Source of the DNA: Nonomuraea sp. PA05
GTDB lineage: Bacteria > Actinomycetota > Actinomycetes > Streptosporangiales > Streptosporangiaceae
DNA length: 64,000 nt
NCBI RefSeq assembly: GCF_008086045.1
Contig: NZ_VSEY01000054.1
Location: 1-64,000, forward strand
Direction: 5' to 3'
Below, piece by piece: positions 9,060 to 19,400 of the stretch. Made by a program: the position numbers and the translations under genes. Below the pieces are notes generated by a model. It was not told the origin of the DNA. It made no database searches and saw nothing but the letters and a program-made list of their open reading frames with translations. Each line of letters starts with the position of its first letter. Positions within the stretch are counted from its first letter, which is position 1.

Positions 9060-9104
9060 CCACTGCTTGACCACGCGGACGGCCCACGATGCGCGCGTCA
9101 CGGC

Positions 9105-9152
9105 GGCCGGCCCCGTGAACCGGAGGAGCGTCTCCCTGGACAGGGGCCGGCC
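9105..9152 (+). terminator. probable terminator after the dioxygenase gene
   Basis: Ten-bp arms GGCCGGCCCC (9105-9114) and GGGGCCGGCC (9143-9152) enclose a loop with a further small GGAG/CTCC stem. It lies 45 bp after the dioxygenase stop and before the helicase gene. There is no U-run, as is common in high-GC genomes. Confidence 0.5.
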
Positions 9153-9219
9153 CCGTGCGGTGGGCGGGGTGAGTGCGGCTGTGCCGTAAAGGAGGAGAGA
9201 GTCTGGTAACAAGGGGAGC

Positions 9220-11334
9220 ATGATTGATGCCCCCGATGCCGCGATGCTGCGGGAAGAGGCGGAAGAGCGCCTCCAGGCGCTCGCCGGCGAGCACGCCAGG
9301 CTCCGCGACGACCAGTGGGCCGCCATCGAGGCGCTGGTGCTCGACCGGCGCAGGGTCCTCGTCGTGCAGCGCACCGGATGGGGCAAGTCGGCCGTCTACT
9401 TCGTGGCCACCGCCCTCCTGCGTGAGCTCGGCGAAGGCCCCACCGTCATCGTCTCGCCGCTGCTCGCGCTCATGCGCAACCAGATCGCCGCCGCCGAGCG
9501 CGCGGGCATCAGGGCCGTCACCATCAACTCCGCCAACCCCGAGGCGTGGGAGGAGGTCTACGGCCAGGTCGCCGAGGGCATGGTGGACGTGCTGCTGGTC
9601 AGCCCCGAGCGCCTGAACAACCCCGACTTCCGCGACAACGTGCTGCCCGAGCTGGCCGAGAGCGCCGGGCTCGTGGTGGTCGACGAGGCCCACTGCATCT
9701 CCGACTGGGGTCACGACTTCAGGCCCGACTACCGCAGGCTGTCCACGCTGTTCGCGGAGCTGCCGCCGGGCATCCCCGTGCTGGCCACCACCGCCACCGC
9801 CAACGCGCGCGTCACCCGCGACGTGGCCGAGCAGATGCGCCTGCCCGCCGAGCTGCAGCCAGAAGGGCAGGACACGCTGGTCCTGCGCGGCCCGCTGGAG
9901 CGCGAGAGCCTGCACCTGAGCGTCGTCCGCCTGCCCAGCGCCGAGCAGCGGCTGGCCTGGCTCGCCCAGACCCTGCGCGAGCTGCCCGGCTCCGGCATCG
10001 TCTACACCCTCACCGTCGCCGCCGCCCACGAGATCGCCGGCTACCTGCGCGAGCAGGGGCTGGAGGTGGCCGCCTACTCCGGCCAGACCGAGCCGGCCGA
10101 GCGGCTGGCGGCCGAGGAGGCGCTGCTCAACAACAAGATCAAGGCGCTGGTGGCGACGAGCGCGCTCGGCATGGGGTTCGACAAGCCGGACCTCGGGTTC
10201 GTGGTGCACGTGGGTGCGCCGCAGTCGCCCGTCGCCTACTACCAGCAGGTCGGACGGGCCGGGCGGGGCGTCGAGCGGGCCGAGGTCATCCTGCTGCCCG
10301 GCACCGAGGACCGCGACATCTGGGCGTACTTCGCCTCGCTGGCCTTCCCGCCGGAGCCCGTCGTCCGCACCACGCTGCGGACGCTGGAGGAGCGGGGCGT
10401 CATGTCCACCCCCGCCCTGGAGACCGCCGTCGACCTGAGCCGCAGCCGCCTGGAGATGATGCTCAAGGTCCTCGACGTGGACGGCGCCGTCCGTCGCGTC
10501 AAGGGCGGCTGGGAGGCCACCGGCGCGGAGTGGTCCTACGACGCCGAGCGCTACCAGCGCATCGCCGCCGAACGCCGGGCCGAACAGGAGGCCATGCTCG
10601 CCTACCTGACCACGACCGAGTGCCGCGAACAGTTCCTGCGCAGGCGCCTCGACGACGACACCGCCACGCCGTGCGGGCGCTGCGACAACTGCACGGGCCG
10701 GCACCGCTCGCCGGAGATCGGCGCGCAGGCCGTCGAGAACGCCCGCGAGCGGCTGAGCAGGCCCGGCGTCGAGATCGAGGCCCGCAAGCAGTGGCCCACC
10801 GGCATGCCCGACCTGTCCGGCCGGATCAAGCCCGAGCTGGGCGCCGAGCCCGGCAGGGCGCTCGGGCGGCTGACCGACATCGGATGGGGCAACCGGCTGC
10901 GGGAGCTGTTCGCGGCGGAGGACGGGCCGATGCCGGACGACATGTTCGCGGCCGTCATCAAGGTGCTGTCCGCCTGGGACTGGCGCGAGCGGCCCGTCGC
11001 CGTGGTCAACGTGCCGTCCGCGTCCAGGCCCGCGCTGGTGCGCGGGTTCGCCGAACGGCTGGCCCAGGTGGGGCGGCTGACGTATCTGGGGGAGCTGGGC
11101 TACCGCGCCGGTACGCCGGGCAAGCAGTTCAACAGCGCCAAGCGGGTGCAGGCCATCAGGGGCACCCTGGCCATGCCCAAGGAGCTCGGCGCCGCGATCG
11201 CCCAGTGCGGCGGGCCCGTGCTGCTCGTGGACGACCGGGTCGACACCGGCTGGACGATGACGCTCGCCGCCGCCCAGGTCCGCCACGCGGGCGCCCCCGC
11301 CGTCCTGCCCCTGGCCCTGGCGGTCACGAGCTGA
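9220..11334 (+). CDS. RecQ-family DNA helicase with phosphoribosyltransferase-like C-terminus
   Basis: A 704-residue superfamily 2 helicase. Walker A is QRTGWGKS (50-57) and the DEAH box is DEAHCISDWGHDF (155-167), the RecQ form. The second RecA lobe holds TSALGMGFDKPDL and YYQQVGRAGRG (about 305-350). A zinc-binding subdomain follows (CREQFL...CGRCDNC, about 467-490). The last 60 residues contain VLLVDDRVDTGWTMT, a phosphoribosyltransferase PRPP-loop signature, which E. coli RecQ lacks. ATG 9220 has AAGGGGAG just upstream. It probably unwinds DNA in recombination or repair; the role of the tail is unknown. Confidence 0.92.
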   Translation: MIDAPDAAMLREEAEERLQALAGEHARLRDDQWAAIEALVLDRRRVLVVQRTGWGKSAVYFVATALLRELGEGPTVIVSPLLALMRNQIAAAERAGIRAVTINSANPEAWEEVYGQVAEGMVDVLLVSPERLNNPDFRDNVLPELAESAGLVVVDEAHCISDWGHDFRPDYRRLSTLFAELPPGIPVLATTATANARVTRDVAEQMRLPAELQPEGQDTLVLRGPLERESLHLSVVRLPSAEQRLAWLAQTLRELPGSGIVYTLTVAAAHEIAGYLREQGLEVAAYSGQTEPAERLAAEEALLNNKIKALVATSALGMGFDKPDLGFVVHVGAPQSPVAYYQQVGRAGRGVERAEVILLPGTEDRDIWAYFASLAFPPEPVVRTTLRTLEERGVMSTPALETAVDLSRSRLEMMLKVLDVDGAVRRVKGGWEATGAEWSYDAERYQRIAAERRAEQEAMLAYLTTTECREQFLRRRLDDDTATPCGRCDNCTGRHRSPEIGAQAVENARERLSRPGVEIEARKQWPTGMPDLSGRIKPELGAEPGRALGRLTDIGWGNRLRELFAAEDGPMPDDMFAAVIKVLSAWDWRERPVAVVNVPSASRPALVRGFAERLAQVGRLTYLGELGYRAGTPGKQFNSAKRVQAIRGTLAMPKELGAAIAQCGGPVLLVDDRVDTGWTMTLAAAQVRHAGAPAVLPLALAVTS

Positions 11335-11343
11335 CCCTCGTGG

Positions 11344-11535
11344 TTAGTCGCCCAGTATCGGGCTGACGTGCAGGTTGGCCGCCTTGGCGCCGCGCAGTCG
11401 CGACGTGCGGCGCCACGTCGCCGGGATCAGCACCGTCTCCTCGCCGGGCAGCTCGCGGTGGACGTACGTGGTGCGGAAGCCGTTCGGCTGCCCGCAGCAC
11501 CTGCTCCGGCACGAGCCGAGGCGAGGGCGGATCAC
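11344..11535 (-). CDS. possible small protein or gene remnant
   Basis: A frame of 63 residues from GTG 11535 ending in NLHVSPILGD. The second half (GFRTTYVHRELPGEETVLIP and onward) looks protein-like, while the first part is rich in Cys/Arg and does not. The neighbouring frame upstream also looks coding (VPEQVLRAAER), which suggests a frameshifted remnant of a longer gene. No good ribosome site is seen. I cannot name a family. It sits between the helicase and kinase genes. Confidence 0.3.
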   Translation of the reverse strand: MIRPRLGSCRSRCCGQPNGFRTTYVHRELPGEETVLIPATWRRTSRLRGAKAANLHVSPILGD

Positions 11536-11561
11536 TCGAACGCGGCGGGCGCACGCCGTGC

Positions 11562-12455
11562 CTAGAAAGGCGGTCGCGCACCCAGGTGCATGATCGCCTT
11601 GGCGGCCAGCCGGCAGCCCGAGGACAGCGCCTCGGCCGGCGGCTTGCCCTCCAGCCACGCGGGCAGGAAGCCGGCGCAGAACGCGTCGCCCGCGCCCGTA
11701 CCGTCAACGATCTTGTCGACCGGGTCGGCGGCCACCCGCACAGGGTCGGGACGGCCGTTGCTGAACCACAGCGCGCCCTCGGCGTTCATCTTGATGACGA
11801 CCTGCGGGAACCACGCGGTCAGCACCTTGGCGGCGGCCTCGGCCTCGTCGCGGCCGGTCAGCACCTTTGCCTGGTCGATGTTGGCGAACAGCAGCTTGGC
11901 GCCGTTCGTCCACTCCAGGAACGGCTCGGCCCCGGTACGCTCCAGCGGCGCGGAGGACGCGCAGTCGACCGAGATCGACATGTTCGCGCGCCTGGCCATG
12001 TCGAGCGCCGCCAGCCCCGCGTCGCGCGAGCCCTCGTTGATCAGCGTGTAGCCCGACAGGTGCAGGTGCGCGCCCTGGGTGAACAGGTCGCGCGGCAGGT
12101 CCTCGGGGGACAGGGCGGCGTTGGCGCCGGGATCGGAGAGCATGGTGCGCTCGCCCTTGTGCGTCACCAGCACGACACAGGTGCCGGTCGGCCGCTCAGG
12201 GTCCATGACGAGCCGGGCGTCCACGCCGTAGCCCATCAGCTCCATGTCGCGGTTGCGCCCCGTGATGTCGGCGCCCCTGCGGCCGATGAAGGCCACCTCG
12301 GCGCCCTCGACGGCCAGCCAGGAGGAGATGTTGGCCCCTGAGCCGCCGCCGTGCATGGTGACGATCGCCGGGGTGTCGCTCGCCCGGGCGAGCGCATAAC
12401 GGGCGCGAGCGACCGCGTCGGTCATGAGATCGCCCACCACGACGACCCGCGTCAT
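11562..12455 (-). CDS. PfkB-family carbohydrate (ribokinase-like) kinase
   Basis: A 297-residue ribokinase-like kinase, phosphorylating a sugar or nucleoside with ATP in the cytoplasm. The N-terminal substrate motif GGGSGANISSWLA is at about 37-49. The C-terminal signature DGTGAGDAFCAGF, near residue 248, contains the catalytic Asp and the anion hole. Nothing in the neighbourhood (no transporter or glycosidase) fixes the substrate. Start at ATG 12455 with AAGGTGG upstream. It is divergent from the GNAT/acyl-CoA synthetase gene. Confidence 0.87.
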   Translation of the reverse strand: MTRVVVVGDLMTDAVARARYALARASDTPAIVTMHGGGSGANISSWLAVEGAEVAFIGRRGADITGRNRDMELMGYGVDARLVMDPERPTGTCVVLVTHKGERTMLSDPGANAALSPEDLPRDLFTQGAHLHLSGYTLINEGSRDAGLAALDMARRANMSISVDCASSAPLERTGAEPFLEWTNGAKLLFANIDQAKVLTGRDEAEAAAKVLTAWFPQVVIKMNAEGALWFSNGRPDPVRVAADPVDKIVDGTGAGDAFCAGFLPAWLEGKPPAEALSSGCRLAAKAIMHLGARPPF

Positions 12456-12636
12456 GATGTCACCACCTTGCTGCCTTCAGAACGAGCTTGACCACGGCTA
12501 AACGCCACGGCAAAAGTAACAGGTTGCGGGCTGCCCGTGGGGCGTACCCCGGAGACCGGGCAGGAGTCGATGCACAAGCGTTGCCCAACAGGGCCCCTGG
12601 TCTTGGCATATGGGATGCGGGTTTACAGTCGAGACT

Positions 12637-15300
12637 GTGGAGGCACAATATCCGGCTCACTGGGAGGCCGATGTCGTCCTGGCCGACGGCGGCACCGCGC
12701 ACGTCCGCCCGATCCGCCCGGCCGACGCCGACCGCCTCCGTTCCTTCTACTCGCGGCTGTCCGACGAGTCGATCTACTTCCGCTTCTTCGGGCCCCGGCC
12801 CCGCCTCTCCGACAGAGAGGTCGAGCGGTTCACGAACGTCGACTACGTCAGCCGCGTCGCACTGATCGCCACCATCGGCGCCGAGATGGTGGCCGTCATC
12901 CGCTACGACCGCACAGGCCCCGGTGAGGCCGAGGTCGCCTTCCTCGTCGAGGACGCCCACCAGGGCAGGGGCGTGGCCTCGGTGCTGCTGGAGCACCTGG
13001 CGGCCACGGCCCGCGAGCGCGGCATCGAGCGGTTCGTCGCCGACGTGCTGCCCGCCAACATGCGCATGACGGGGCTGCTGCGGCAGGCCGGTTACACCGC
13101 ACAGAGCCAGTTCGAGGACGGCGTCGTACGGATGACGCTCGACCTCACCCCGACCGACACCTCCACCGAGGTGACGATCGCCCGCGAGCACCGGGCAGAG
13201 TCCCGCTCCATTGCCAGGCTCCTCACCCCCGGCTCCGTCGCCGTCATCGGCGCCTCGCGCGAGCCGGGCGGTGTGGGCCAGACCGTGCTGCGCAACCTTC
13301 TGGCCGCCGACTTCACCGGCCCCGTCTACCCCGTGCACCGCGAGGTGCGGGCGGTGGCGGGCGTGCGGGCGTACCCGAGCGTGAGCGAGATCGACGGCGA
13401 CGTCGACCTCGCCGTGGTGGCCGTCCCGGCCGAGGGCGTGCTCGACGTGGTCAAGGAGTGCGCGGAGAAGGGCGTGCACGGGCTGGTCGTGGTCTCCTCC
13501 GGGTTCGGCGAGACGGGCGACCAGGGCCGGGCCAGGCAGGACGAGCTGGCCCGCATCGCCCGCTCCTACGGCCTGCGCGTCGTCGGCCCCAACTGCCTCG
13601 GCATCGCCAACACCGACCCGGCCGTCAAGCTCAACGCCACCCTCGCCGCCACCGTGCCCGGCAGGGGGAAGGTGGGATTCTTCAGCCAGTCCGGCGCGCT
13701 CGGCACCGCCCTGTTGCAGCGGGTGGCGCAGCGCGGCATGGGCATCTCGTCGTTCGTCTCCGCGGGCAACAGGGCCGACGTCTCGGGCAACGACCTGCTG
13801 CAGTACTGGGAGGAGGACGACTCCACCGAGGTCATCCTGCTCTACCTGGAGTCGCTCGGAAACCCGCGCAAGTTCACCCGGCTGGCCAGGCGCATCGCGC
13901 GCAGCAAGCCCGTCGTGGTGGTCAAGAGCGGCGGCACCCCCTCCGGGCACTCGGCCGAGGAGCTGGGGCTGCCCGACTCGGCGATCAGCTCGCTGTTCGA
14001 GCAGGCCGGGCTGATCAGGGTCGACGACCTCATCCAGCTCTTCGACGTGGGGCAGCTCCTCGCCTACCAGCCGCTGCCCGCGGGCCCGCGGGTCGCGCTC
14101 GTGACCAACTCCGACGCGCTCGGCCTGCTGGCCGCGCACGCCTGCCGGGCCGCCGGCCTGGAGCCGCGCGCCCCGGTCAACCTGGGCCCCGCCGCCGGCG
14201 CCGCCGAGTACGGCCGCGCCCTCGCGGGCGAGCTGGCCTCGCCGGACGTCGACTCCGCCGTCGTGATCTACATGCCGCCCATCCCAGGTCGCACCGAGGA
14301 GGTGGCCGACGAGCTGCTCCGGGTGTCGAAGGACTCCGGCAAGCCGGTGGTGGCGACGTTCCGCGGGCACCTGGGCATGCACCCCGCCCTGCGCGTGCCC
14401 GGTCCCTCCGCGCCGTCGCGCGGCTCCATCCCCTCCTACGCGGCGCCCGAGGAGGCCGTGCGCGCCCTGGCCCTGGTGGCCCGCTACGCCGCCTGGCGGG
14501 CGCAGCCCTCGACGCCGCCGCACGAGCTCGAAGGCGTCGACACCGTGCGCGCCAGAGACCTCGTCCACGAGACGCTGTCGGGCAGCGCGCCCGACGCCGA
14601 GGCCTCGCCCGCCGGGTTCGCCCAGGCGGGGCCGCCGGTCGAGATCGACGCCGCCGAGCTGCTGTCCTGCTACGGCCTGACCGTCTGGCCCGCCGAGATC
14701 GTGCGCTCGTCCGAGGCGGCCGTGGCCGCCGCAGAAAGCCTCGGCTGGCCCGTGGTGGTCAAGGTGGCCGACCCGGGCGCCTCGCGCCGCGCCGGCACCG
14801 TGCGGCTGGGGCTGACCGGGCCCGAGATGGTGCGCCACGCGTACACCGAGTTCGCCGAGCTGTTCGGCGAGGGGGTGGAGCTGGCCGTCCAGCGGATGGC
14901 GCCGCAACCCGCCGTGCCGACGGTCGCCGGCGTCATCGAGGACCCGGCGTTCGGGCCTGTCGTGTCGTTCGGGCTGGGCGAGGTGACCGCGCGCCTGCTG
15001 CAGGACCAGGGTTTCCGCCTGGCGCCGCTGACCCGCGAGGACGCCTCCGCCCTCGTCCGGTCCGTACGGGCGGCGCCGCTGCTGTTCGGCGAGTACGGCT
15101 ACCCGCCCGTGGCGGTGGACGCCCTGGAGGAGCTGCTGGTACGCGTCGGCCGCCTGGCCCACGACCTGCCGGAGGTGGCCCGCCTCGACCTCGACCAGGT
15201 GCTCGTGGGGGAGTCGGACGCCATCATCCTGGGCGCCAGGGCCATCCTGCGCACCCCGGCGGGCCCCCGCCTCGACGTCGGCCCCCGCCGCCTGTCGTGA
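12637..15300 (+). CDS. GNAT acetyltransferase fused to an NDP-forming acyl-CoA synthetase-like protein
   Basis: An 887-residue protein with an N-terminal GNAT domain (about 15-170; acetyl-CoA loop EDAHQGRGVASVLLEH). Then come a CoA-binding Rossmann domain (VAVIGASREPGGVGQ, about 205-330), two flavodoxin-like ligase domains and a C-terminal ATP-grasp domain (about 670-880). GNAT-first order matches the Streptomyces lividans PatA type, which acetylates acyl-CoA synthetases. The usual catalytic SHTG histidine region is replaced by SGHSAEELGLPDSAI (about 435-450), and the ATP-grasp motif HKSDxGGV reads SRRAGTV. The synthetase half is therefore probably a sensor, not an enzyme. GTG 12637 follows TACAGT (12624-12629) by 7 nt, suggesting a leaderless mRNA. 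Confidence 0.88.
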   Translation: MEAQYPAHWEADVVLADGGTAHVRPIRPADADRLRSFYSRLSDESIYFRFFGPRPRLSDREVERFTNVDYVSRVALIATIGAEMVAVIRYDRTGPGEAEVAFLVEDAHQGRGVASVLLEHLAATARERGIERFVADVLPANMRMTGLLRQAGYTAQSQFEDGVVRMTLDLTPTDTSTEVTIAREHRAESRSIARLLTPGSVAVIGASREPGGVGQTVLRNLLAADFTGPVYPVHREVRAVAGVRAYPSVSEIDGDVDLAVVAVPAEGVLDVVKECAEKGVHGLVVVSSGFGETGDQGRARQDELARIARSYGLRVVGPNCLGIANTDPAVKLNATLAATVPGRGKVGFFSQSGALGTALLQRVAQRGMGISSFVSAGNRADVSGNDLLQYWEEDDSTEVILLYLESLGNPRKFTRLARRIARSKPVVVVKSGGTPSGHSAEELGLPDSAISSLFEQAGLIRVDDLIQLFDVGQLLAYQPLPAGPRVALVTNSDALGLLAAHACRAAGLEPRAPVNLGPAAGAAEYGRALAGELASPDVDSAVVIYMPPIPGRTEEVADELLRVSKDSGKPVVATFRGHLGMHPALRVPGPSAPSRGSIPSYAAPEEAVRALALVARYAAWRAQPSTPPHELEGVDTVRARDLVHETLSGSAPDAEASPAGFAQAGPPVEIDAAELLSCYGLTVWPAEIVRSSEAAVAAAESLGWPVVVKVADPGASRRAGTVRLGLTGPEMVRHAYTEFAELFGEGVELAVQRMAPQPAVPTVAGVIEDPAFGPVVSFGLGEVTARLLQDQGFRLAPLTREDASALVRSVRAAPLLFGEYGYPPVAVDALEELLVRVGRLAHDLPEVARLDLDQVLVGESDAIILGARAILRTPAGPRLDVGPRRLS

Positions 15301-15391
15301 GGCGGGAAAACCCTGCTCAGGGGTGGCCCTCAGCAGATCCGCCCACAGCGAATGCCGTGACCCGAGTGCCCGCCGCTGCCCAGACAAAAGA

Positions 15392-15408
15392 CGTTATAGA
15401 GCGTTATA
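15392..15408 (+). promoter_or_regulatory. direct repeats CGTTATA upstream of the DUF5998 gene
   Basis: Two copies of CGTTATA (15392-15398 and 15402-15408) stand 10 bp apart in an otherwise GC-rich leader, 44 bp before the start codon. The second copy can act as a -10 element (TTATAT). This is an AT-rich island and a probable promoter; regulator unknown. Confidence 0.4.
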
Positions 15409-15451
15409 TCCGGCGGGTGAGTGCACTGCCCGGCCCTGGCAGGATGGAGCC

Positions 15452-16042
15452 ATGAGGGAAACCCGAGTCTCAGCCGCGGGCCTGCGTGAAGCGATCGAGC
15501 GCAGCGGCTACTACCCCGACCTCGTCACCGATGCGGTCGAATCCGCGCTGGGCAAGGAGGCCGTGACCGCGTTCGTGGTCCACCACGAGGCGACCTTCGA
15601 TCCCGCCATGGAGGTTCGCCGGCACGTCACCGTCCTGGTGCTGTCGGCGACGCGGCTGCTCGTCTGCCACACCGACGAGCACCCGGCGGTCGAGGGCGTC
15701 TCGGCGTCCCACGCCTCCACCACCACCGAGGCGGTCCGGCTGAGCCGCGTCCAGTCCGTGGCCGTCACCCGCGTCGTGCCCGACCCCGCCTCGTACGTGC
15801 CGGGCGTCCCTCCCACGGAGGTCACCCTCACGATCGGCTGGGGCGCCATCTCCCACGTGGACCTGGAGCCGGCGACGTGCGGCGACGAGAACTGCGAGGC
15901 CGACCACGGCTACACGGGGGCCATCACGGCCGACGACCTGTCGCTGCGGGTCAGCGAGGCCGCCGACGGGCCTGAGGCGGTCACCCACGTCCTCGCCTTC
16001 GCCAAGGCCCTCTCCGAGGCGACGGCCCGCGCCACCGCCTGA
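15452..16042 (+). CDS. DUF5998 family protein
   Basis: A 196-residue conserved actinobacterial protein of unknown function that I recognise as the DUF5998 type. It is soluble, with a beta-rich middle (HVTVLVLSATRLLVCHTDEH, about 58-77) and a Cys-containing loop (TCGDENCEADH, about 141-151) that may bind metal. Start at ATG 15452 with AGGATGGAG upstream. In related genomes this gene typically lies near the phosphodiesterase found here at 20404; here the AfsR-like unit separates them. Confidence 0.75.
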   Translation: MRETRVSAAGLREAIERSGYYPDLVTDAVESALGKEAVTAFVVHHEATFDPAMEVRRHVTVLVLSATRLLVCHTDEHPAVEGVSASHASTTTEAVRLSRVQSVAVTRVVPDPASYVPGVPPTEVTLTIGWGAISHVDLEPATCGDENCEADHGYTGAITADDLSLRVSEAADGPEAVTHVLAFAKALSEATARATA

Positions 16043-16095
16043 CCCACCCGTCGCCCAGCCCACGCCCGGGGCCTGGGCCAGCACGGTCGCCAAGC

Positions 16096-16390
16096 CACGG
16101 CCCCGCGGCACGGCCCCGCGGCACGGCCCCGCGGCACGCATGACGACGCGCCACTGCGCGGGCGCACACAGCGGCGCAGTGGCACGGCCAGACGCCGCAC
16201 ACCGCATGTCGCCACCGCGCAGGCGGTAGGGCGCGCATGGCGGTAGGGCGCGCATGGCAGCGCCGCGTACGCGGCGGCAAGGCGCGCACGGCAGCGCGGC
16301 GCACGCGGCGGCAAGGCGCGCACGGCGGTAGGGCGCGCACGGCGGTAGGGCGCGCACGGCGGTAGGGCGCGCATGGCAGCGCGGCGGCGC
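16096..16390. repeat. GC-rich tandem repeats between convergent genes
   Basis: Two arrays occupy this 410-bp gap. From 16096 to about 16138, a 14-bp unit of the form CACGGCCCCGCGG is repeated. From about 16226 to 16390, a 15-18-bp unit of the form GGTAGGGCGCGCAYGGC is repeated with variation. I see no gene here: the frames are repeat-driven, with runs of His/Arg/Ala. Confidence 0.75.
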
Positions 16391-16453
16391 GGCATGTGCA
16401 GCGGCGTGGCGCGCACGGCGGCGTGTGCGCGGAGCCACGGAGGCCCCTCGCGC

Positions 16454-19400
16454 TCAGGCCACCCCCGGCCGCCCCGCCATCCCCGCCAGCCGATCGATCG
16501 CCTGCTGCCTGGGCATTCCGGCCCCCTCCCGATACGCCGCCCGGTACCCATCCTCCCCCAAGCCCCCGACCAGCTCCCGAATCAACGCCCGAATCTCCGG
16601 ATCCCCCTGATCAAGCACCCCCTTGATCCTCTCGCTCATCCCCAGCGAGAAGGCCGCCCCCTCGAAATCCCCCTCCAGCGCGAGCAACCGCCCCAGCCAC
16701 TCACACGCGCTGGCGAGATGCCCAGGGTTCCCGTAGGCGAACGCCCCCCACATGGCATGGGGGAACAACGCCCGCGCCCGCACGGCGTCCCCCTCAGCGA
16801 GCAGCAGCGAGACCCGCTCACCGGCGATCAGCCCCCGGACGACGTCCTCAGGCATGGGCACCCGGTGCACGAGCGTCTCCAGCCGGTCCAGCGCCTCATG
16901 GGCCTGCCGGTACTCGCCCGACCGGCGCAGGACCGCCGCCCGATGGTTGAGGAGAGTGGTCTCCAGGCGCCGCAGCCCGCGTTCTCTGGCCTGGCGCTGC
17001 CCGGCGTCGAGGTCGCGCAGGGCGCCGGACAGGTCGCCGCTGCGGGCCCGCGCCGCCGCGAGCCGCCCCTTGGACCAGGCCAGGTGCTCTTCGGTGCCGA
17101 GTTCGGAGCTGATGGCGACGGCTCGCTCGGCGGCGGAGACAGCCTCCTGGTGGTTGCCGCGTACGTCGTCGTCCATGCTGATGGCCAGCAGCGCCATCAC
17201 CATGCCCCACCGGTCGCCGGCCTGCTCGAACGCCTGCAGCGCCTCGCGCCGCGCCTGCGCCCCGGTGGTCATGTCGCCTTGCTGGGTGCGGACGAAGTCC
17301 TGGGCCCACAGGGCGCTGGCCCGTACCCAGGGGTCGGCGGAGTTCAGCGCGTGCTCCAGCTCGTCCTGGTTGGGACCGGAGCTCTCGGAGGCGGTGGCGA
17401 GCTGGGACAGCCGGAACAGGGGCACGGCCGGATGGAAGCTCAGCGCCCGCCTGTCCAGGCTGGGCGGTTGCAGCTCGGTCCGCGCCCCGGCAGCGACCCC
17501 CTGGACCACCTGGAAGGCGGCTCGCACGTCCGCGGGCAGTTCGTCGCCGAACGCGAGCACCTCGGAGAGGGACGTCTCGAACAGGTGGCTCATGCCCCTG
17601 ATGCCCCAATACCAGAACAGTGAGCGCACGAACCTGGACGCCGTGGTCACGTCGCGGGCGGCGACGGCCGAGCGCAGCGCGTAGATGAGGTTGTCGTGCT
17701 CGGCGTCGAAGGCGGCGATCGCGTGGAGCTGGTCCCTGGTTCGCAGGAGCGGCTCGTGCTCTTCGGCGAACATCAGGAAATATCGGGACAGGCGGGTGGT
17801 GATGTCGTCGCCCGACTCGGCGAGCCGGTCGGCCGCGTACGCGCGTACGGTCTCCAGCATGCGGTAGCGGTCCGCGCTCTCCTGGACGAGGGACTTGTCC
17901 ACCAGCGAGCCGACGACGCCGAGCACGTCGTCGGCGGGCAGCGACTCGTCGGCGCAGATGGCCTCCAGCGCCGGCAGGCTGCCTCCGCCCGGCAGCGCCG
18001 ACAGCCTGCGCGCCAGCACCCGCTCCTGCTCGTCCAGCAGGTCCCAGCTCCACTCGACCATCGCGAGCAGGGTGCGCTGGCGGGGTAGCGCGGTCCTGCT
18101 GCCCGAGTTCAGCAGCCTGAACCGGTCGTGCAGGCGCCGGACGACCTCCCTGGCGCTCATCGCGCGCAGTTTCGCGGCGGCCAGTTCGAGTGCCAGCGGG
18201 ATGCCGTCGAGCCGCCGGCAGATCTCCACGACGTCGTCCACCGTGCTCTCGTCGAGCGTGAAGCCCGGCCGGACGCCGGCGGCGCGGTCGACGAAGAGGC
18301 GCACCGCGGCCGCCTGTCCGGCCTCGGCCGGTTCGGGGTCGCCCGGCGGCAGGTCGAGCGAGCCCAGGGGGCACAGCGTCTCCCCGTTGATCGCGAGCGC
18401 CTCCCTGCTGGTGGCCAGGATCCGCAGTCGCGGCAGCCGCAGCAGGAGCTGCTCGGACAGCTCGGCCGCGGCCTCGATCAGGTGCTCGCAGTTGTCGAGC
18501 AGGAGCACGCCGTCGCCGACGTCGAGCAGGCTCGCGATGCGATCCACGGGGGTGGCCTGCTGGAGCTGCCCGCTGTCGTACAGGCGGCTGTCGGACGAGC
18601 TGAGCACGCCGAGCACGGCGTCGGCGAGCCGGCCGGGCTCGCTCACGCCGGCCAGCGGCACGAACCACACGCGCTGGTCCAGGCGCGCCGCCGCCTCCAG
18701 CGACAGCCTGGTCTTGCCCGCGCCGCCGGGGCCGACGATGGTGACCAACCGGCCGGAGCGCAGCAGCCCGGACAGTTGCCGCAGCTCGGCCTCCCGGCCG
18801 AAGAACGTGGTCAGCCGGGCGGGCAGGCGGTTCAGGCCGGGCTCCTCCCGGGCCGGCGGCCGGTCCAGCTCCCCGCGCAGCAGCGCGAGGTGGACCTCGC
18901 GCAGCCCTTGGGACGGGTCCACGCCCAGCTCGTCGCCCAGCCTGGCGCGGATCTCCTCGTAGACCGCCAGCGCGTCCGCCTGGCGTCCGGCCGCCGACAG
19001 CGCGCGCATGCGCAGCTCGGCCAGGCGTTCGCTCAGCGGATGCTCGGCCGCCGCCGCGCCGAGGTCGGCCAGCACCTCGGTGTGCCGGCCGAGCCGTAAC
19101 TCGGCGTCGAAGCGGTCCTCGGCCGCCGCGGCCCGCACGTCGTGCAGTCTCGTGGCGTTGCCGTGGGCGAACGGGGCCTCCTGCACGTCCGCCAGCGCGG
19201 GCCCCCGCCACAGTTCGAGCGCGGCCCGCAGCAGGGCGGCGGCCTCCGCGGGCCTGCCCTCGGCCAGCTCGCGCCGCCCCCGGGCGACCAGTTCCTCGAA
19301 CCGGTGCGCGTCCACGTCCTCGCCGCTCACGGGCAGCCGGTAGCCGCCCGCCACCAGCTCGACCGCCCCGACGCCCTTCAGCGCCCTGCGCAGCCGGGAC

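Noticed and set aside
12460..15387. 975-codon open frame on the minus strand opposite the GNAT/synthetase gene
   Set aside because: It is the high-GC mirror of a real gene; it has low-complexity Gly/Arg/His content and no domain.
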